Part shown: positions 11,607 to 24,517 of the stretch, one piece after another
Layout: every line of letters starts with the position of its first letter
Position numbering within the stretch: position 1 is the stretch's first letter
NCBI GenBank assembly: GCA_963513935.1
Contig: OY740773.1
Coordinates: forward strand, 104,455,291-104,519,290
Direction of reading: 5' to 3'
Source of the DNA: Aphrophora alni
Taxonomy: Eukaryota; Arthropoda; Insecta; Hemiptera; Aphrophoridae
Length of the DNA stretch: 64,000 bases
Made by a program: the position numbers and the translations under genes
The notes under the pieces: generated by a model
What the model saw: the letters and a program-made list of their open reading frames with translations, nothing else
Told to the model about the DNA's origin: nothing
The model's database searches: none

Positions 11607-13939
11607 TTAGCCGTCGAAACGCGTTTAAATAAGTAAACGTAATTTTTGTGAGATCTTGTGTTCGAGTTTTATTCTATCCAACATTATCTAACAAGTAATG
11701 CTCAATATTTATTTATATGTTAATTGTATTCGTTATAAGATTCTTTTAATTTTATATAATACAAAGACTTGACTTGGGCTAAAGAAATGGAAACCTCATT
11801 TATAGTGTGATAAATTCAATATTTGTTTAAGATTTCCAAAAGGAATTGAAAAGCCTAACCGGCAGGAAAACAGCATTGTTCTATTATTGTAATTTCCTAA
11901 TGTTCTTAATAAACACAAATAATTATTCGAAAACATTTTCCTACTTTCATCAATATTGATTATCTATTTATAATTTTATATTTATCTTAAACTTTTATTC
12001 CGCAAAATGGCCCAGAATATTTAATAGACCTAGCAAATGTTAAATTGAATTTAAATGACTTGAAAGTGTTACTTTAAAAGTTTCAGTATAGTTTGAAATA
12101 AATATCAATATAAATATATTTTCAATAAGTAATGTATTTCCAATTCAAATACATTGTACACTGTTAACTGATAAAATGAGATTCGTTCCCAATTCACAAC
12201 ACAACAACTGAAAGTGCATGCTGTGTGCTGAATGAGAATCTGATCGATTCTATTTATCATCGATAAGAAACCCTCTGGAAGTCTTGCTGAGGTAAAAGTA
12301 ACCCGGTTGACAAAAGGAAGACAAATAGTTGTTAAAGAGGTAATGTCGGTTGATGAGAACAAGTTTATTCCACACTTGTGAAAGTTTATACCATTATGGA
12401 AGTTTAATTTGAAAGTTATTGATATATTTTAAAAGCCTATCACCACTAGATACATGTACACATATTTAATATATTATTTACTTTAAGAAACTTACATTGT
12501 ATTGTTTTCTTCTTCTTTAAAGTAGAAAAGCATAAAAAAGTAAGAAATTTACATAAAATTAAGAAATGTTTAAAACTTGAAAAGAAACCATACCACTTAT
12601 TGTTTTCTAAATAAAATATATATTTTATAATGCAACCAATGAGGTGTTAGTTTCCATTATCTCATTAACCAATAGACAGCTGATTGTTGACGAATGACTT
12701 TGATGGACGTTGAAACTTTAGCAGCAGACGTGCGTTTATTGACGCTGATATTGATGGATTGTGGGATAGCACTCATATGGAAACGTTATCTATAAGCTTG
12801 ATTGTTGGAAGCAGTTAAAATATCGTAAAATTCAAAATGACGCCTCTCAATATATAACCTGTTATTTTGTAGGAAAACTGTGTATTTTACTTACGTCAAG
12901 TTTAAAGAAAGGAACAACATCTCTAAGTACAGTATTTCAAAAGAAAAGATTTTTAATTGATTAAATAGAATATTGTATGTATTTTCCCTTCTTCTTTTTT
13001 TCTAAGGCAATGTTAGAAAAGCAATGATTTTTCCCTTTAAACAACAAGTCAAAAATATAAAATTTCAATTTTAATTCACTAAATTTTAAAATAAAAAATT
13101 TTGATAAGGACTTAAGTAATCCTAGCAATTTAGATCAAACAAAAATCTAATTTAATTTTGTTATTAATAGGTTGCAAATAAAATAAGCAGTTTAATTCCA
13201 ATTATACGTGGTAATGGTTGTAAACATATTTTGAAAGATTAACAAAATAATCAGAGAGATAATTGTTAAACACTTTAATTAAAATTCACAACTAACAAGT
13301 TTTGCAATACTAACTTTAAACTGCATTCTTTTATAACTTTATCATGAGTTTTATATTATTTAAACAAGTCGCTTGAAAGGGTTGTTGGGCGATGGGGTGG
13401 GGTGGAGGGTGGAACAGCACAAACTGTATGTAATGAAGTCTCTCTTCTATTGTATTATTAAATGCTTTTTTTGTTTTTCCTTTTAGGTGTTTATTATTAA
13501 TTTCCCTTTTGAAATAAAGTGTTAAAATAGGTTTTACTTTTAACGTACTTTAAGTTGATTAGAGTTTATTTTCAAATTCTATTTTTACAAAACCTTTGCT
13601 ATTAGAATTCTAGGGGAATTTACTTTCAAGTTCTTCTTTATTTTCTTGTAGAACGATAATTACTGAAAGGTTTTTGTGTTTAAACGACAAGGAAACAAGA
13701 TACAGCTGGAAAACCAGCTGTAGGCAATTTATTGAATAAAAAATCCCCAAAGTACGTAAGTTGTCTTGAGGACAGTTTATTCTACAAATTAACTCTTCCG
13801 TAAATCCGTAGAAGATCCTTCGCCGATACATCTTTTGGAAAGGCTCTTACAGAGGTTGTCCTATTCTGATTGTGGATTATATCAGTATATGTCATTACAA
13901 TTCTATCTGGAAAGTGTGTTGTAAGTAACACTTCCAGTG

Positions 13940-14520
13940 TGTCTTTACCTGGAAAAGTTAGGCCACCTCTAGGATCATCAACAGATCCAGTTGGAATCGT
14001 TCTTTCGAGATTATTTTGTTTATCCTAGAGACTGCTTTAGTAGAGTCAATCTCTTGGCAAAAGTTTCTCCAAGAATTTCTGTTATACATTCTTAATAGAG
14101 TATTGAATAGAATTTATGATAATTGTTCTACTGACCAGTTTTCACAGCTTTATTAAATAATCGCATTATAAATTTTCTATTAAATAAATATCTAAATCTT
14201 TATTCCACCATTTTGTTCCCTTCCTTGTGACCTGTATTATATTATCCGCCATTGAATCGATTCTCTTCCTCTCACTATTGCTATTTACTGTTAGGGCAGC
14301 TCTATATATTACTTCCTCCCTTAGAGGCAAGTATCCAGAGAGACTCTTGCAGGTTTGAGACTTTTTTTCATGTAGTCTTTGTTCAGATCCCTCTCTTTCA
14401 TTTATCCTATCCTTTCTGTTTTTAAAACTCTTCCTTTTCGAATGCCATTTGACGCACTTTCTTCTTTTTTTAAGACGTTAATGACCGAAACATTTTTGTC
14501 TTTAAACGACAAGGAAAAAA
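13940..14520 (+). repeat. Family A-related fragments in duplication copy 2
   Basis: Counterpart of 7110-7680, with the same ATCCCTCTCTTTCATTTA block and small indels. Confidence 0.5.
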
Positions 14521-14994
14521 AGATACAACTTATCGTTTGTAAACTTGAAAACCAGCTGTACGTAATTTAAACCTTACTGCCATATACTGTAGTCACCTTC
14601 ATATATAACTTGAAAACCAGCTGAGAGCGATTTATGGAATAAAAAGGTCCCCAATGTACTTAAGTTGTCTTGAGGACAGTTTATTCTGTAAAATAACTCT
14701 TCCCTGTATCCGTAGAAGATCCCTCGACAGTTGCAGGAAGCAATTCCTTCAGGACCTTGTGATGAATGACAAAAAAAAACAAACATTGCACTTCCTTACA
14801 TTTTACAGGATTACAAGAATGTATAGCTGTTTCAGCTAATAAAGAATAATGATGGTGGTTGAAGATATTTTCCCTTGAATGCTGTAATGGATATTAATAG
14901 TTCTCAGTGCTTTATTTTACGAGTATTTTGAGAATTTTAATCCGTTTTAGAACTGTATCCGATGCTTAAATATGGATCGTTGTACGCTATGACG

Positions 14995-15500
14995 TTCGCG
15001 TGTGACGTTTTAGTACCTACCCAACCTCATTATACAATGTAATACAAGCAGTTATGAAATACTCAAAAGTTGATTTCTTTTAGGAAATATTAGATTATAT
15101 TATTATAAACGTCTTATCCACTAGGGTAAATTTATTTAAAACAGTTGTTTCTGAATCTTTTAATTGTGCATACCACTGATTTACGATGTCGAGTAGGGTT
15201 TACACTTCTCATATGTAAAGAAGCATTACTCACTACGCTAATGTCTGACACATCTCAGCTGGATCAAGTAGCTTTGCGAATATCACATTTTCTTTTGGAG
15301 GTTAGGTTTCTTATTAACAGTACCTCGCTAATTTTCGTTGTAGAAATGCGGAGTTTATACCAGTATATGCAGAATTGGAAGCTGCAAATGTGTTGTAAGT
15401 TGAATAATACACGAGATATGAACGAAAAGATGTTTTCAATTCAGTTTTTCTGAATTTTAATGAGCACACTACAACAAATTTGTTTTTCGCTTCTTATTTT
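14995..15500 (+). repeat. Dispersed repeat family B, copy 2
   Basis: Counterpart of 8095-8600. It carries GTACCTACCCAACC, ACAATGTAATACAAGCAG, TTTAAAACAGTTGTT, ACCACTGATTT and ACGAGATATGAAC in order. The 102-codon frame is open here too (15145-15453), with scattered replacements relative to copy 1. Confidence 0.75.
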
Positions 15501-16403
15501 CTTTGTAACCGCTATCGTCTATACGACGACAGGCGCAAATCACATGCAGAAGTCATAAAACGTGAAATCAGTCAAACAACAGAGATAAAACTTACCCTAT
15601 ACTGGTTATGCTATAAATGCTATAAATGTTGCACTAACTTTCTCACTGCCCACTCTCCAAAACCAAACAAAACCCAAGCGAACTAATCGTCACCTAAATA
15701 AGTTCGATAGTTGATAATCAAAACGTTATCCATGGACATTGTCTTTGAATAAATTATATTTTTTAGGACCTTAAAGACACATGAACCGATTTTTAAATAG
15801 GACCTTAAAGACACATGAACCAAGCATAACCCTACCCTCCTGTAGGACGTCTAATTAAAAACATGTTTCTGTCAATAACTGAGAGCAACTGTGAATGTGA
15901 TCACAAAACCATTTAGTTTAATCAATTTCGACGTTGAAAGACTTAGTTGTCATGGCAATTGATTGAATTATAAAAATGTAATGGAACCCTTTTACTTCTA
16001 ATTTTGTAAGGTTATTTATTAATGACATGTATCTTATAGTAAACTAAACTAAAGCCAATTTTTAAAATTTAAATAAGTACATTGTACAGACTATCTCAGC
16101 TTCGTTAATTTCACGTTTGTTGACGCGTTTCGGATATACTCCATTCTCAAAACACTTGATAGTACTGATCATCCTACGCTTGGACTCGTTATTTTAAACA
16201 ACTCGCTTATCCTATTCCCCCCTCCTTTCTTTCTATTGGCCTATTTAAAACTTGGTTAATTTGTTTCTGATTAGTAACTCCCCCTCTCTTTACACATGTT
16301 TCTGTTCTCTTGGTTCTCCTTTTTGAAAAACTTTTCAATTTTAATAAAACAATCGCTCCTTGTGAATTTATTGGTTCATTAATAATATTCTTGGTAGATA
16401 TTA

Positions 16404-17213
16404 CCAACATGAGTTCTAAAAACCCGACTAAAATGGGCCTCATCCATAATGAACCATGAATGCAAACGCTCATTGAGTGAGATAATTCTCAAATGAGGCT
16501 GGAACATCAGTCGTCAAGAAATGAAGTAACGCTGACCATTAAGAGTCTAAGGCAAAAAACCAAATAACAAGTGGTCTCCAAGAATTGTATATACTGTAAT
16601 TGTAAATTATTTCAGTTTTTATAGAAATTATATTATGACACTTCACCTGTTTTTGTAGACGAAATTCTGACAAAAATAAAAGTCCAAATATAATACTCGT
16701 TTTTTTTTTTTAAATTGTGAAATAGTTTATTTTACAAAATTATACGATTGTCCTCGACTATTTTCTTGGGTGGTAGGAGGGGTTGTTCCTTAGAAACAAT
16801 AATTATAATTCTCGCCGTTTATGATTTATAAAATGTATTTCCAACTTCTAAATTGTATTACATAAGGTAATTTGATTACTGTATTTACTCATCTATAAAT
16901 TACATCACTTTGTTGTCCAACAGACTGACTCATATTATAATTAAATTGTTCCAGCGAATGCATTCATTAAATCGAACACTTTGAACTCGGTTACTCGAAG
17001 TGATAAAGAGAGAATAGTTGAAATGTTAATGTTAGAAATAAATCTCACAATTTTCATGACTATGTATTGTAAGACTCTTATGTAAGAGTTGCTCCACCAT
17101 GTAAGACTTGATTTGTATGAATTTCGGATGTTGGAGATCCACCAGATTAGATTTCCCGTGATAGCTTGTCTATGATAGGATTTATCTGAATCAGTGTTTT
17201 AAATAAGTGCAGA
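16404..17213. other. AT-rich unique sequence after the duplication
   Basis: No gene or recognised repeat is visible. A T-run lies near 16700. Confidence 0.4.
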
Positions 17214-17364
17214 AAACGAGATTAACTTGTGTATTATTATTATTATTATTTTGTTTGAACAAATTAAAATTTTGTTCTAAAACGAGATTAACTTGTGTAT
17301 TATTATTATTATTTTGTTTGAACAAATTATAGCCTAATTTTGTTCTAAAACGAGATTAACTTGT

Positions 17365-17396
<32 letters not shown>

Positions 17397-17552
17397 TTGT
17401 TTGAACGAATTATAATTTTGTTTTAAAACAAGATTAACTTGTGTATTGTTATTATTATTTTGTTTGAACAAATTATAATTTTGTTTTAAAACGAGATTAA
17501 CTTGTGTATTATTATTGTTATTTTGTTTGAACAAATTATAATTTTGTTTTAA
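17214..17552 (+). repeat. Minisatellite with internal ATT microsatellite, 5 copies
   Basis: The block ACGAGATTAACTTGTGTATT recurs five times (about 17214, 17280, 17347, 17425, 17488). Each is followed by a variable (ATT)n run, then TTTTGTTTGAACAAATTATA and ATTTTGTTTTAAA. Unit length varies from about 63 to 77 bp because the ATT run differs. The open frame on the minus strand (Asn-rich) is produced by the repeat itself. Confidence 0.9.
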
Positions 17553-19214
17553 TTTACAAATATTTCAAGACTTATCACTAAATTTTTCTAGCCTTAAACA
17601 TCAATACTAATCTAAGTTACTAGAATTTACTTGAATTTATTATTGATACATATTCAGATTGGTAGTCTACTAAAAAGAACTGTGTCATGTTTTCTATGCA
17701 GCCCACTCAACATTTAATTATTCAAACAATTTTGTTTCAAAGACTTTTACTACAATCGAATACACAATTTCTTACTTACTCTAACATAACGAAGTATTTT
17801 AATATTACTTAAAGCTGTTTTAATTTCTATATGATAGTTTCATAGATTTTGACTCGCTTCAAGAGTTTTCGAGCTCCTTTAAAATTGCTTGGAAGGTATC
17901 GTAAGATCCTTATTTCAACTAATTTTTAACAAAGGTGTTTTAAATAACACCTTTGTAACATAGCGTTAGTTACAAAGAGTTGATCTAATGATTATTTCAG
18001 TTATGGTGGATCTAATTTCTTGTGACTTTAATTTGAATTTAATTTTAGTTTTAGTTTATCATTAATTAAATGATTTTAGTTATAAGATCTCTCTTACATG
18101 AATGTTTTAAATTACTGATTACTCACATAATTAGGTGTGTTTCGGTTGGCAACACTTTTAAGTTTCATTTTACTCACCTTTCTTTTACTGTTAATTATTA
18201 TTGATTTAATTTCTGAACTTTCACTTAACATTTAACACATTAATACTAAACACATTTCATAGAGCTTTTTATCGCTTATCTTGCTTTTATAATACACCCA
18301 TTTTTTTATATTCACTTTGTTAACTATTACCACATTTATTGTGGAATAGCCTTTTTTATTACGTCTGGTTGGTTTGATTATTGATGTAAGACTGGGGCGG
18401 AAGACTTAAGCATCTACCACACTTTATTTTAACGCGATTAATCACTTTAAATTAGATTTGGTTTGAATAGATTGATATTCAAGGGCTTTTTTCTGATTGT
18501 ACTTTCCTTTTTTTACAATTGTGTATTTCTCCTTGAAATTCTTTGAGCTCACAAAGGCCAGTTCTCAGGGTTTTCTGTATAGTTTGCTAATTTCCTTGGA
18601 ACTTCAAGTTGAATAACCATAGTGTCTTACACGTGTGCTTTTTGTAATTTGAAACTGTTCTGCATTGCTGGAACTTAGTTTGTATCAATAATAATTTTAT
18701 TTCTCTAATTATTAGATATTCAATTTTGAATAATTCTCTGACAGTTTAAAAAAATGATAAACCGAAAAAACATTGCAGGAACTTTCTCCACTCGCACATC
18801 AACAAAACCAAATTAAGAAGAATCTAAAATAACAGTTGCCAAAAATGTCATTTCGTAGTTTTATATTTATATCTTTAAATAAGGGCCTAAACTTGCTATA
18901 CTTAGGCCCTAAAGACGTGTTCAGCATACATCGTTTTTAATTAATATCTAGCTTTAAGGAGTCACGATTCTTTTTTTTTTTTTTAATTATTATTTCTGAA
19001 CCGTAATATTATTTACTTACAATTTTTTACCCATGTTTGTGTCCATAATTCTAAAATTAGCACTTGATCGGTAGAACCGATTTAGAGAAATAAATTTTTT
19101 TACAACAACCCCCATGGCCGATTTTTTGATCTTTGTCCGATGTATGGAACGAAATGTACTGAACAGTCCTCCCTACTAACTAACCCCATTGTATAACAAC
19201 ATATATAAAATACA
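17553..19214. other. AT-rich unique sequence with two short perfect hairpins
   Basis: No gene is seen. Two clean inverted repeats stand out: ACAAAGGTGTT/AACACCTTTGT at 17929-17955 (11-bp stem, short loop) and AGGGCCTAA/TTAGGCCCT at 18882-18910 (9-bp stem, 11-base loop). Neither resembles a known RNA gene. Confidence 0.45.
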
Positions 19215-19790
19215 ATGAAAAGTTAAAAATAACAAAGAATATATAAATAATTAACAGCAACCAAATTGAAACTAACAGCAAACTGATAAGAATATAAAAA
19301 AAAGAACAAATAAGAATTAACTAAGAAAATATAAACAATTAACAGAAACCAAATTGAAACTAACAGCAAACTGATAACAGTTAAAAAACAATGAAAAAAT
19401 AAAAACAATAAACAAAATATAAACATCTAACAAAAAGCAAATTGAGACTAACAACAAACTGATAACAATTAAAAACCATAAACAATTACAAAATAACAAA
19501 TAAAATATAAACAAATAACAAAAAGCAAATTGAAACTAATAGCAAACTGATAACAGTTAAAAAACAATTAACAGAAAGCAAATTGAAACTAACAGCAAAC
19601 TGATAACAGTTAAAAAACAATGAATTATTACAAAATAACAAAGAAAATATAAACAATTAACAAAAAGCAAATTGAAACTGACAGCAAACTTATAACAGTT
19701 AAAAACAATGAGCAATTAAAAAATAACAAACAAAATATAAACAATAACAGAATCCAAATTGAAACTAACAACAAACTGAAATTTAGAATC
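19215..19790. repeat. Minisatellite rich in AAATTGAAACTAACAGCAAA
   Basis: A unit of about 80-110 bp repeats six or more times with indels. Diagnostic blocks are CAAATTGAAACTAACAGCAA, CTGATAACAGTTAAAAA, CAATGAACAATTA-like and ATAACAAA.AAAATATAAAC. The Phe/Leu-rich frames on the minus strand come from the A-rich repeat and are not genes. Confidence 0.85.
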
Positions 19791-19824
19791 AAATTTAAAT
19801 GTTTATGTAAAGTGTAGCTTATAT

Positions 19825-20074
<250 letters not shown>

Positions 20075-21239
20075 TAATGTTCCGGATGATTAGAATAACG
20101 TGTTTTAAAACTTTTATTTCAGAGAATAAAAATAAGCATTTAACTATAAAGTCGCTTTTCTCTTTCCTTCACATGACTTTTCACAAGTTTTTATTCAGGC
20201 GCAAGTTAGGCAAAATGAGTGCACGACGCTGTGAAGTGTGCATAATATAGTTGTTGGGCAGTTTAGTACATTGCCTGAACTCTTCATTAGCTCAGGCAGG
20301 AAGTTTTAAACTTTACTATAGCGAGGAAAGTTTTATTTTCCTTTCTTCTATTCCCCCTTTTGCATTAAAGTTTAAAACCGACCTTTGCAACGTTATTTGG
20401 CTTTGGTCTTTGGTCAACATTAGTTTTATAATGACGTCACAATAACATTTATAATAGGGTTAAAACCCGATCAAACTGTTTACTGTTTCAAATATACATA
20501 GTTAAGAGAATGTTATGCGATGGATCGAAGAATGTCACGTTTATTGTTGGATTTAAACTGTAAAGAAAACAAGTTTTAGGAATAATGCTTGTTTGTCGAA
20601 TATCTAACGTCACTGTTCCACTGGCTAAACCCCTGAACCTTAGATTAATGAGTACCGTGGAAAATTTCAACTAAATCTGTTAAACCATTCTAGAGATATA
20701 CATTATGTAGTAAAAAACAAAATGACGGATAACTGGTAAAAGACGCGTTTCAGAACATATGTTTACAGGCTTTTTCCTTTATTTTGACCCATATAACCAA
20801 CCTCTGAATTATCTCCACGCATTACAGAAACACCCTGTAATTAGTTATTTCATTAGTAGGACTGAAGATATTATTAATAATTAAAAATCCAAACACATAT
20901 CTTCGAAATAAGCGCCGGTAAACCACTTTAAAATAAGAAGATAAAAAATAAGTAATTTGGAATAACTTATAATCATATATCATGTAAGATTAGTTTTATT
21001 ACAATGGTAATGTCAGAAAATATGATACACAATAGATAAAAGAAAAGGTCATTGCAAGCTTGAGTAGGCTATACACGAAGTGCTCAGATTTTTACTGCAC
21101 AAAAACGGCTTTTACCGCAATTGTACTGTTATAGATTGCTTAAAGTTTTGACCCGTAAGTTTTGAACAGTGATGTACTTTAAGATGATTTCCATATTGGA
21201 AGTTTTCATGGAGAAAAATAGCCTAATTACGTTTTTAAA
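20075..21239. other. Mostly unique sequence
   Basis: No supported gene. A minus-strand GAAACGCGTC block occurs at about 20742-20751, the same short motif that marks several fold-back repeats in the window. Otherwise nothing recognisable. Confidence 0.4.
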
Positions 21240-21440
21240 CTAGGTGATAGCTGCCATCATAGTACGTACCCAGTGTATTACAAGCAGATCTCTAAAGTAA
21301 TGACCATGTGTTATTGTTTGATCCTTGTAGGATATGGTATTGTATTGTTAAAGGTAAGTTTGTTTAAGAAAGTTGTTGCATAGGTTTTCTTAACTTCGTA
21401 ATTCAGTCACTACTTTCTTGACGAGGCTAGGCTTTAACAG
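21240..21440 (+). repeat. Dispersed repeat family B, 5' part
   Basis: Blocks GCCATCATAGTACGTACCCA, TGTATTACAAGCAG, a GTAGGATATGGTATTGTATTG block, GTAAGTTTGTTTAAGAAAGTTGTTG and TTTTCTTAACTTCGTAATT match the first 200 bp of family B. The second half is missing. Confidence 0.55.
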
Positions 21441-21517
21441 GATTTTTAGATGTGTATATATTTAATAATCACTATTCGCTTAGCTCGAATCAGTCTAGGC
21501 CTTAGCTGACCTTGAAG

Positions 21518-21610
21518 TTTTTATTTATTTATTTTATTTTATTTCTCATCCAAAAACAATACAGATACAAAATATTAACACATCTATTACAGCTATTTTA
21601 TACAATAGTA
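21518..21610 (-). mobile_element. Possible LINE 3' tail
   Basis: On the minus strand the sequence ends in TTGGATGAGAAATAAAATAA followed by AATAA-type repeats. This is the form of the 3' end of many non-LTR retrotransposons (polyadenylation signal merged with a short repeat tail). There is no coding part and no convincing target-site duplication, so the call is weak. Confidence 0.3.
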
Positions 21611-21819
21611 ATCAGTGAGAGAGAGAAAAAAGAGAAAGAAAAAAATCAATTATGTGTTAAATTTATCATCCTGCAATTTATCATCCACAATCAAACCTAT
21701 TTTATTATTCATAAACTCACTTTCACCAGTTGTTTTAGAATTCGTCGTGTCATTTTGGAGTCCCTCTTGCAATCTTATAGAAGACCAAGATAATAATTAC
21801 TGTCTTCTATCTACCTGTT

Positions 21820-22060
21820 AGAGTCTCACTTGTTGCCCAGCTGGATCTACACTTTTCTTCATCACATCTTTGGTTACATTCCTCTCTTTCAATTTTCCTA
21901 TCAGGTCTCTCTTGACAAACATTGACATTTGACATTGACATTCTTCCTTCCGACATTGACGCTATTAGAATATTCGAAATCTCTCTTTTATGCTATTTTT
22001 ATCTCTATTTTGCCTAAGAGTTTTTTCTCCTTTCAACAACAAGAAAAATTTTAATTTCTA
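21820..22060 (+). repeat. Dispersed repeat family A, copy
   Basis: CAGCTGGATCTACACTTTTC, a CATTCCTCTCTTTCAATTTT block and CCTATCAGGTCTCTCTTGAC occur in family order, then a CGACATTGACGCTATTAGAA block. A short internal tandem of GACATT is seen near 21920-21960. Confidence 0.65.
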
Positions 22061-22140
22061 AGTTATGTCAAAAACGTTGTCTACGCTGAACCTACATAAA
22101 TTAAACAAAGATTAATTTGTTAATATTTATGTTAAAATAA

Positions 22141-23433
22141 GAGAAAGTCAAAAAGTAAAAGGAAAATTTGATTTCCCTCCGAATTACATGTACGGCAGCA
22201 CTGATTGTTTTGCTATAACTCATAAAGTCTATCAGCTGTTCATTGAACGTATTGTTTCATTGTTTGTTATTTGTGATTGTGTTTAAAAGACTGTGTGAAA
22301 TGAGTTCTCCTTTGTCTGATTGCACCAAGGAAGAAATGCGAGCAGTGATATGTTTCCCCAATTCAGAAGGTGTGAAACCAGCAGAGATTATTCGTCGAAT
22401 GCAGCAGCAATATGGAGAGAGTTGTTTAATTGGAAGCAAGATCTACAAATAGATTGATCGCTTTAAAAATGGTAGAATCTCTCTGTGTGATGAACAACGG
22501 CCTGGTAGGCCTTCCACTTCAAAGATTAATGATAATATTGAAGCGGTTCAACAAATGTTTCTCAATAATCGACGAATTAAAGTTGATGAAATTGCAAGCG
22601 AGTTAAATGTAAGTCATGGCTCAGCATATTCAATTACACACGATTTTTTAAACTGTCGAAAAGTCTGTGCTCGCTGGGTTAGACGTCAATTGACCAGGAT
22701 GCACAAAGACAATCGTTTGATTATTTCCCAGACGCATTTGGAACATTATGAAGAAGAAGGAGGCTCATTTCTTAAGCAAATAATAACCGTTGATGAATCA
22801 TAGGTCCATATTTTAAACCAGAGAGTAAGCGACAAAGTTTGGGGAGGAAACATTCTTCATCTCCCACAGAAAAAACGTTCAAAACTCAGATGACTGCAGG
22901 AAAGGTTATGATGTCGATATTCTGGGATACGGAAGGTCCAATTTTGGTTGACTACAAACCTGAAGATCAAACAATAAATAGTGACAGTTACTGCGTTTAT
23001 TGAAGATAAAAATCAAATCCAAAAAACGTGGTAAACTTTCAAAAGGCGTGATTTTGCTTCAGGTTAACGCTCGACCACATGTGCCCCAAAACACAGTCCT
23101 GTGCTTTCAAAATCTTGGTTTTCAGCTGTTGAACCACACTACATAATATAGTCAAACCTGTCTCCAAGCCATTTTCATATTTTTGACACATTAAAAGAAC
23201 AGTTACGAGGGAATCATTATCGATCTGGAAGAGGCCAATGAAGCTGTGCAAAATTTTCTTTACACGAGACTAAAAACCTTCTTCCAGGAAGGAATTAAAA
23301 TGTTCGTTAAAAGATGGACTAAATGTATAGAAGTAGGAGGGGATTATGTTGGAAAGTAATGCTGCTATTATTTAAGTAAGTACAATACATATACAGATTT
23401 TTTCAATCTCACTTTACTTATTGACTTACTCTG
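22141..23433 (+). mobile_element. mariner-family DNA transposon, dead copy
   Basis: The length of about 1.29 kb is typical of a complete mariner. The ends are similar in inverted orientation: the left end reads GAGAAAGTCAAAAAGTAAA and the right end, read on the other strand, CAGAGTAAGTCAATAAGTAAA. Between them lies a decayed transposase gene. A TA lies just outside the left end; the right TA target duplication is not clear, so exact ends are uncertain. Confidence 0.85.
22300..23359 (+). pseudogene. mariner transposase pseudogene
   Basis: The start ATG at 22300 opens an N-terminal helix-turn-helix region (GVKPAEIIRRMQQQYGE), interrupted at residue 51 where the Trp of the family motif 'KWIDRFKNGR' has become TAG (22450). 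It continues with DEQRPGRPSTS, the second DNA-binding domain, and ITVDES, the first catalytic Asp; the next codon, usually Trp, is TAG (22801). After a frameshift near 22890 the phrase SIFWDTEGPILVDY carries the second Asp. The third catalytic Asp of the D,D34D triad is replaced by Val in LLQVNARPH. The C-terminus RWTKCIEVGGDYV ends at TAA 23357. The protein would have cut and pasted the element, but two stops, at least one frameshift and the lost Asp make it inactive. Similarity is clearest to insect mariners. Confidence 0.9.
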
Positions 23434-23574
23434 AAACATTTATAAAATTAAATTTATAATAAAAGTTTAGTATCTTTGTTTTTACCACGTCGATGGAAGC
23501 TATCAAGGTACTTACCCAGCCACATTGTAATACAATCTCTCGAGCCTTATAGAACATGTTACATTATATTTAGA

Positions 23575-23850
23575 ACTTACGGCGAGAGCATTGTGTGTTT
23601 TATTTAATCCATTCATATCACATTTTCCTTCAAACCCAGCAATTTTCTCCAAAGATGTATTTCCCAGACACTTTCCCATTTTTCACTAAAAGCATGCTTA
23701 GAGCTATTGCTTACAGTATATTTTCTTTAAAACTGCCTTTTACAGTCACAAATCTTAGCAATCAATCACAGAATACAATTACTGTAAAAGCAGTCTTTGT
23801 GCAGCAGTACAAAACGGCTTGCTTCTTGGACAGACTTTTTTACGAATACA
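23575..23850 (+). repeat. Dispersed repeat family C, copy 1
   Basis: Blocks GAGAGCATTGTGTGTTTTAT, ACTAAAAGCAT, AGCTATTGCTTACAGTATAT, TCTTAGCAATCAATCACAGA and TGTAAAAGCAGTCTTTGT align in order with 30650-30910 and partly with 31166-31290. A frame of 111 codons is open here and the equivalent frame is open over part of the second copy. I do not recognise a protein domain. Confidence 0.65.
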
Positions 23851-23939
23851 AAGTTACCCCATGTTTCGTATACTGGTTAGGTAAACATATGTTTAACAAT
23901 ATTTACAAAATTACTTACGAAACATATTAATTTTTTTTT

Positions 23940-24517
23940 ATTCATTTTGACGTTAGGTAGTTACAGGTTGACCACCTATAAATAAAAATTAGTATTAGCT
24001 TATCTTCCAAAAATCTATTGTTGTTTTTTATGTAATTAATTTTAATGTGTTGACGACCTCATTTGAGTGAAGATTTCTTTCTGACTCCTTGAAGACCATT
24101 GGAGGTAAAGTACCAGTGAGCAGTCTAAAATATAGTTTTTTAAGCAGGATATTGCAAAGTTTTCATTTAATAACCTAATAAACATTATTAAGCTGTTTTC
24201 AACATACCTGACGTTGTAACTAATTTTAAATTTAAACCCACGCTATTTTTTGCTAAGGTGAACCTTTTGAGGTCGGATTTGCGTCATTGTGTGCTACTCA
24301 TAAAGGCATTTAATTCTATGTACAACTCGACCTATGATCAAATTTTAGATTCCCAACTTACTCCTTGTGGGCCGTTCCCCTGGAAAGTTAGATGTTCACT
24401 TAATACATATTAAAATAGGTTTTGGTATCCATTAACAATGTGCAAAGCTTTGTAGCTCTATCTGTAATGGTTAAACAAATATTAAGCAGTCCCAGGACTT
24501 ATTTAACACGCTGTATA
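23940..24517. other. AT-rich unique sequence
   Basis: No gene or recognised repeat is seen. Confidence 0.4.

Larger units (their letters stand above)
11228..11740. repeat. Inverted-arm element with central CCTAA array, copy 2
   Basis: Second copy of the element at 4390-4900 with the same architecture: left arm, the palindrome CTATAACTATATAGTTAT, CCTAA array, right arm. The GAAACGCG block in the left arm is intact here. Confidence 0.6.
9485..16403 (+). repeat. Segmental tandem duplication, copy 2 (6.92 kb)
   Basis: This is the second direct copy of 2641-9484. The offset is 6844 bp at the start, about 6900 bp at the family B segment and 6926 bp at the end, so copy 2 has gained about 80 bp net. 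One visible gain is a tandem micro-duplication of 34 bp at 15766-15822 (block AGGACCTTAAAGACACATGA twice). Homology stops after GGTAGATATTA near 16402; what follows is unique. Confidence 0.93.

Noticed and set aside
16207..16473. 88-codon minus-strand frame rich in basic residues next to a GAAACGCGT block, considered as a Penelope-like ORF end
   Set aside because: There is no GIY-YIG or reverse transcriptase motif, and the counterpart in duplication copy 1 has an early stop; kept only as a low-confidence repeat end.
19223..19514. Phe/Leu-rich membrane-like frames on the minus strand
   Set aside because: Product of an A-rich minisatellite; no independent coding evidence.
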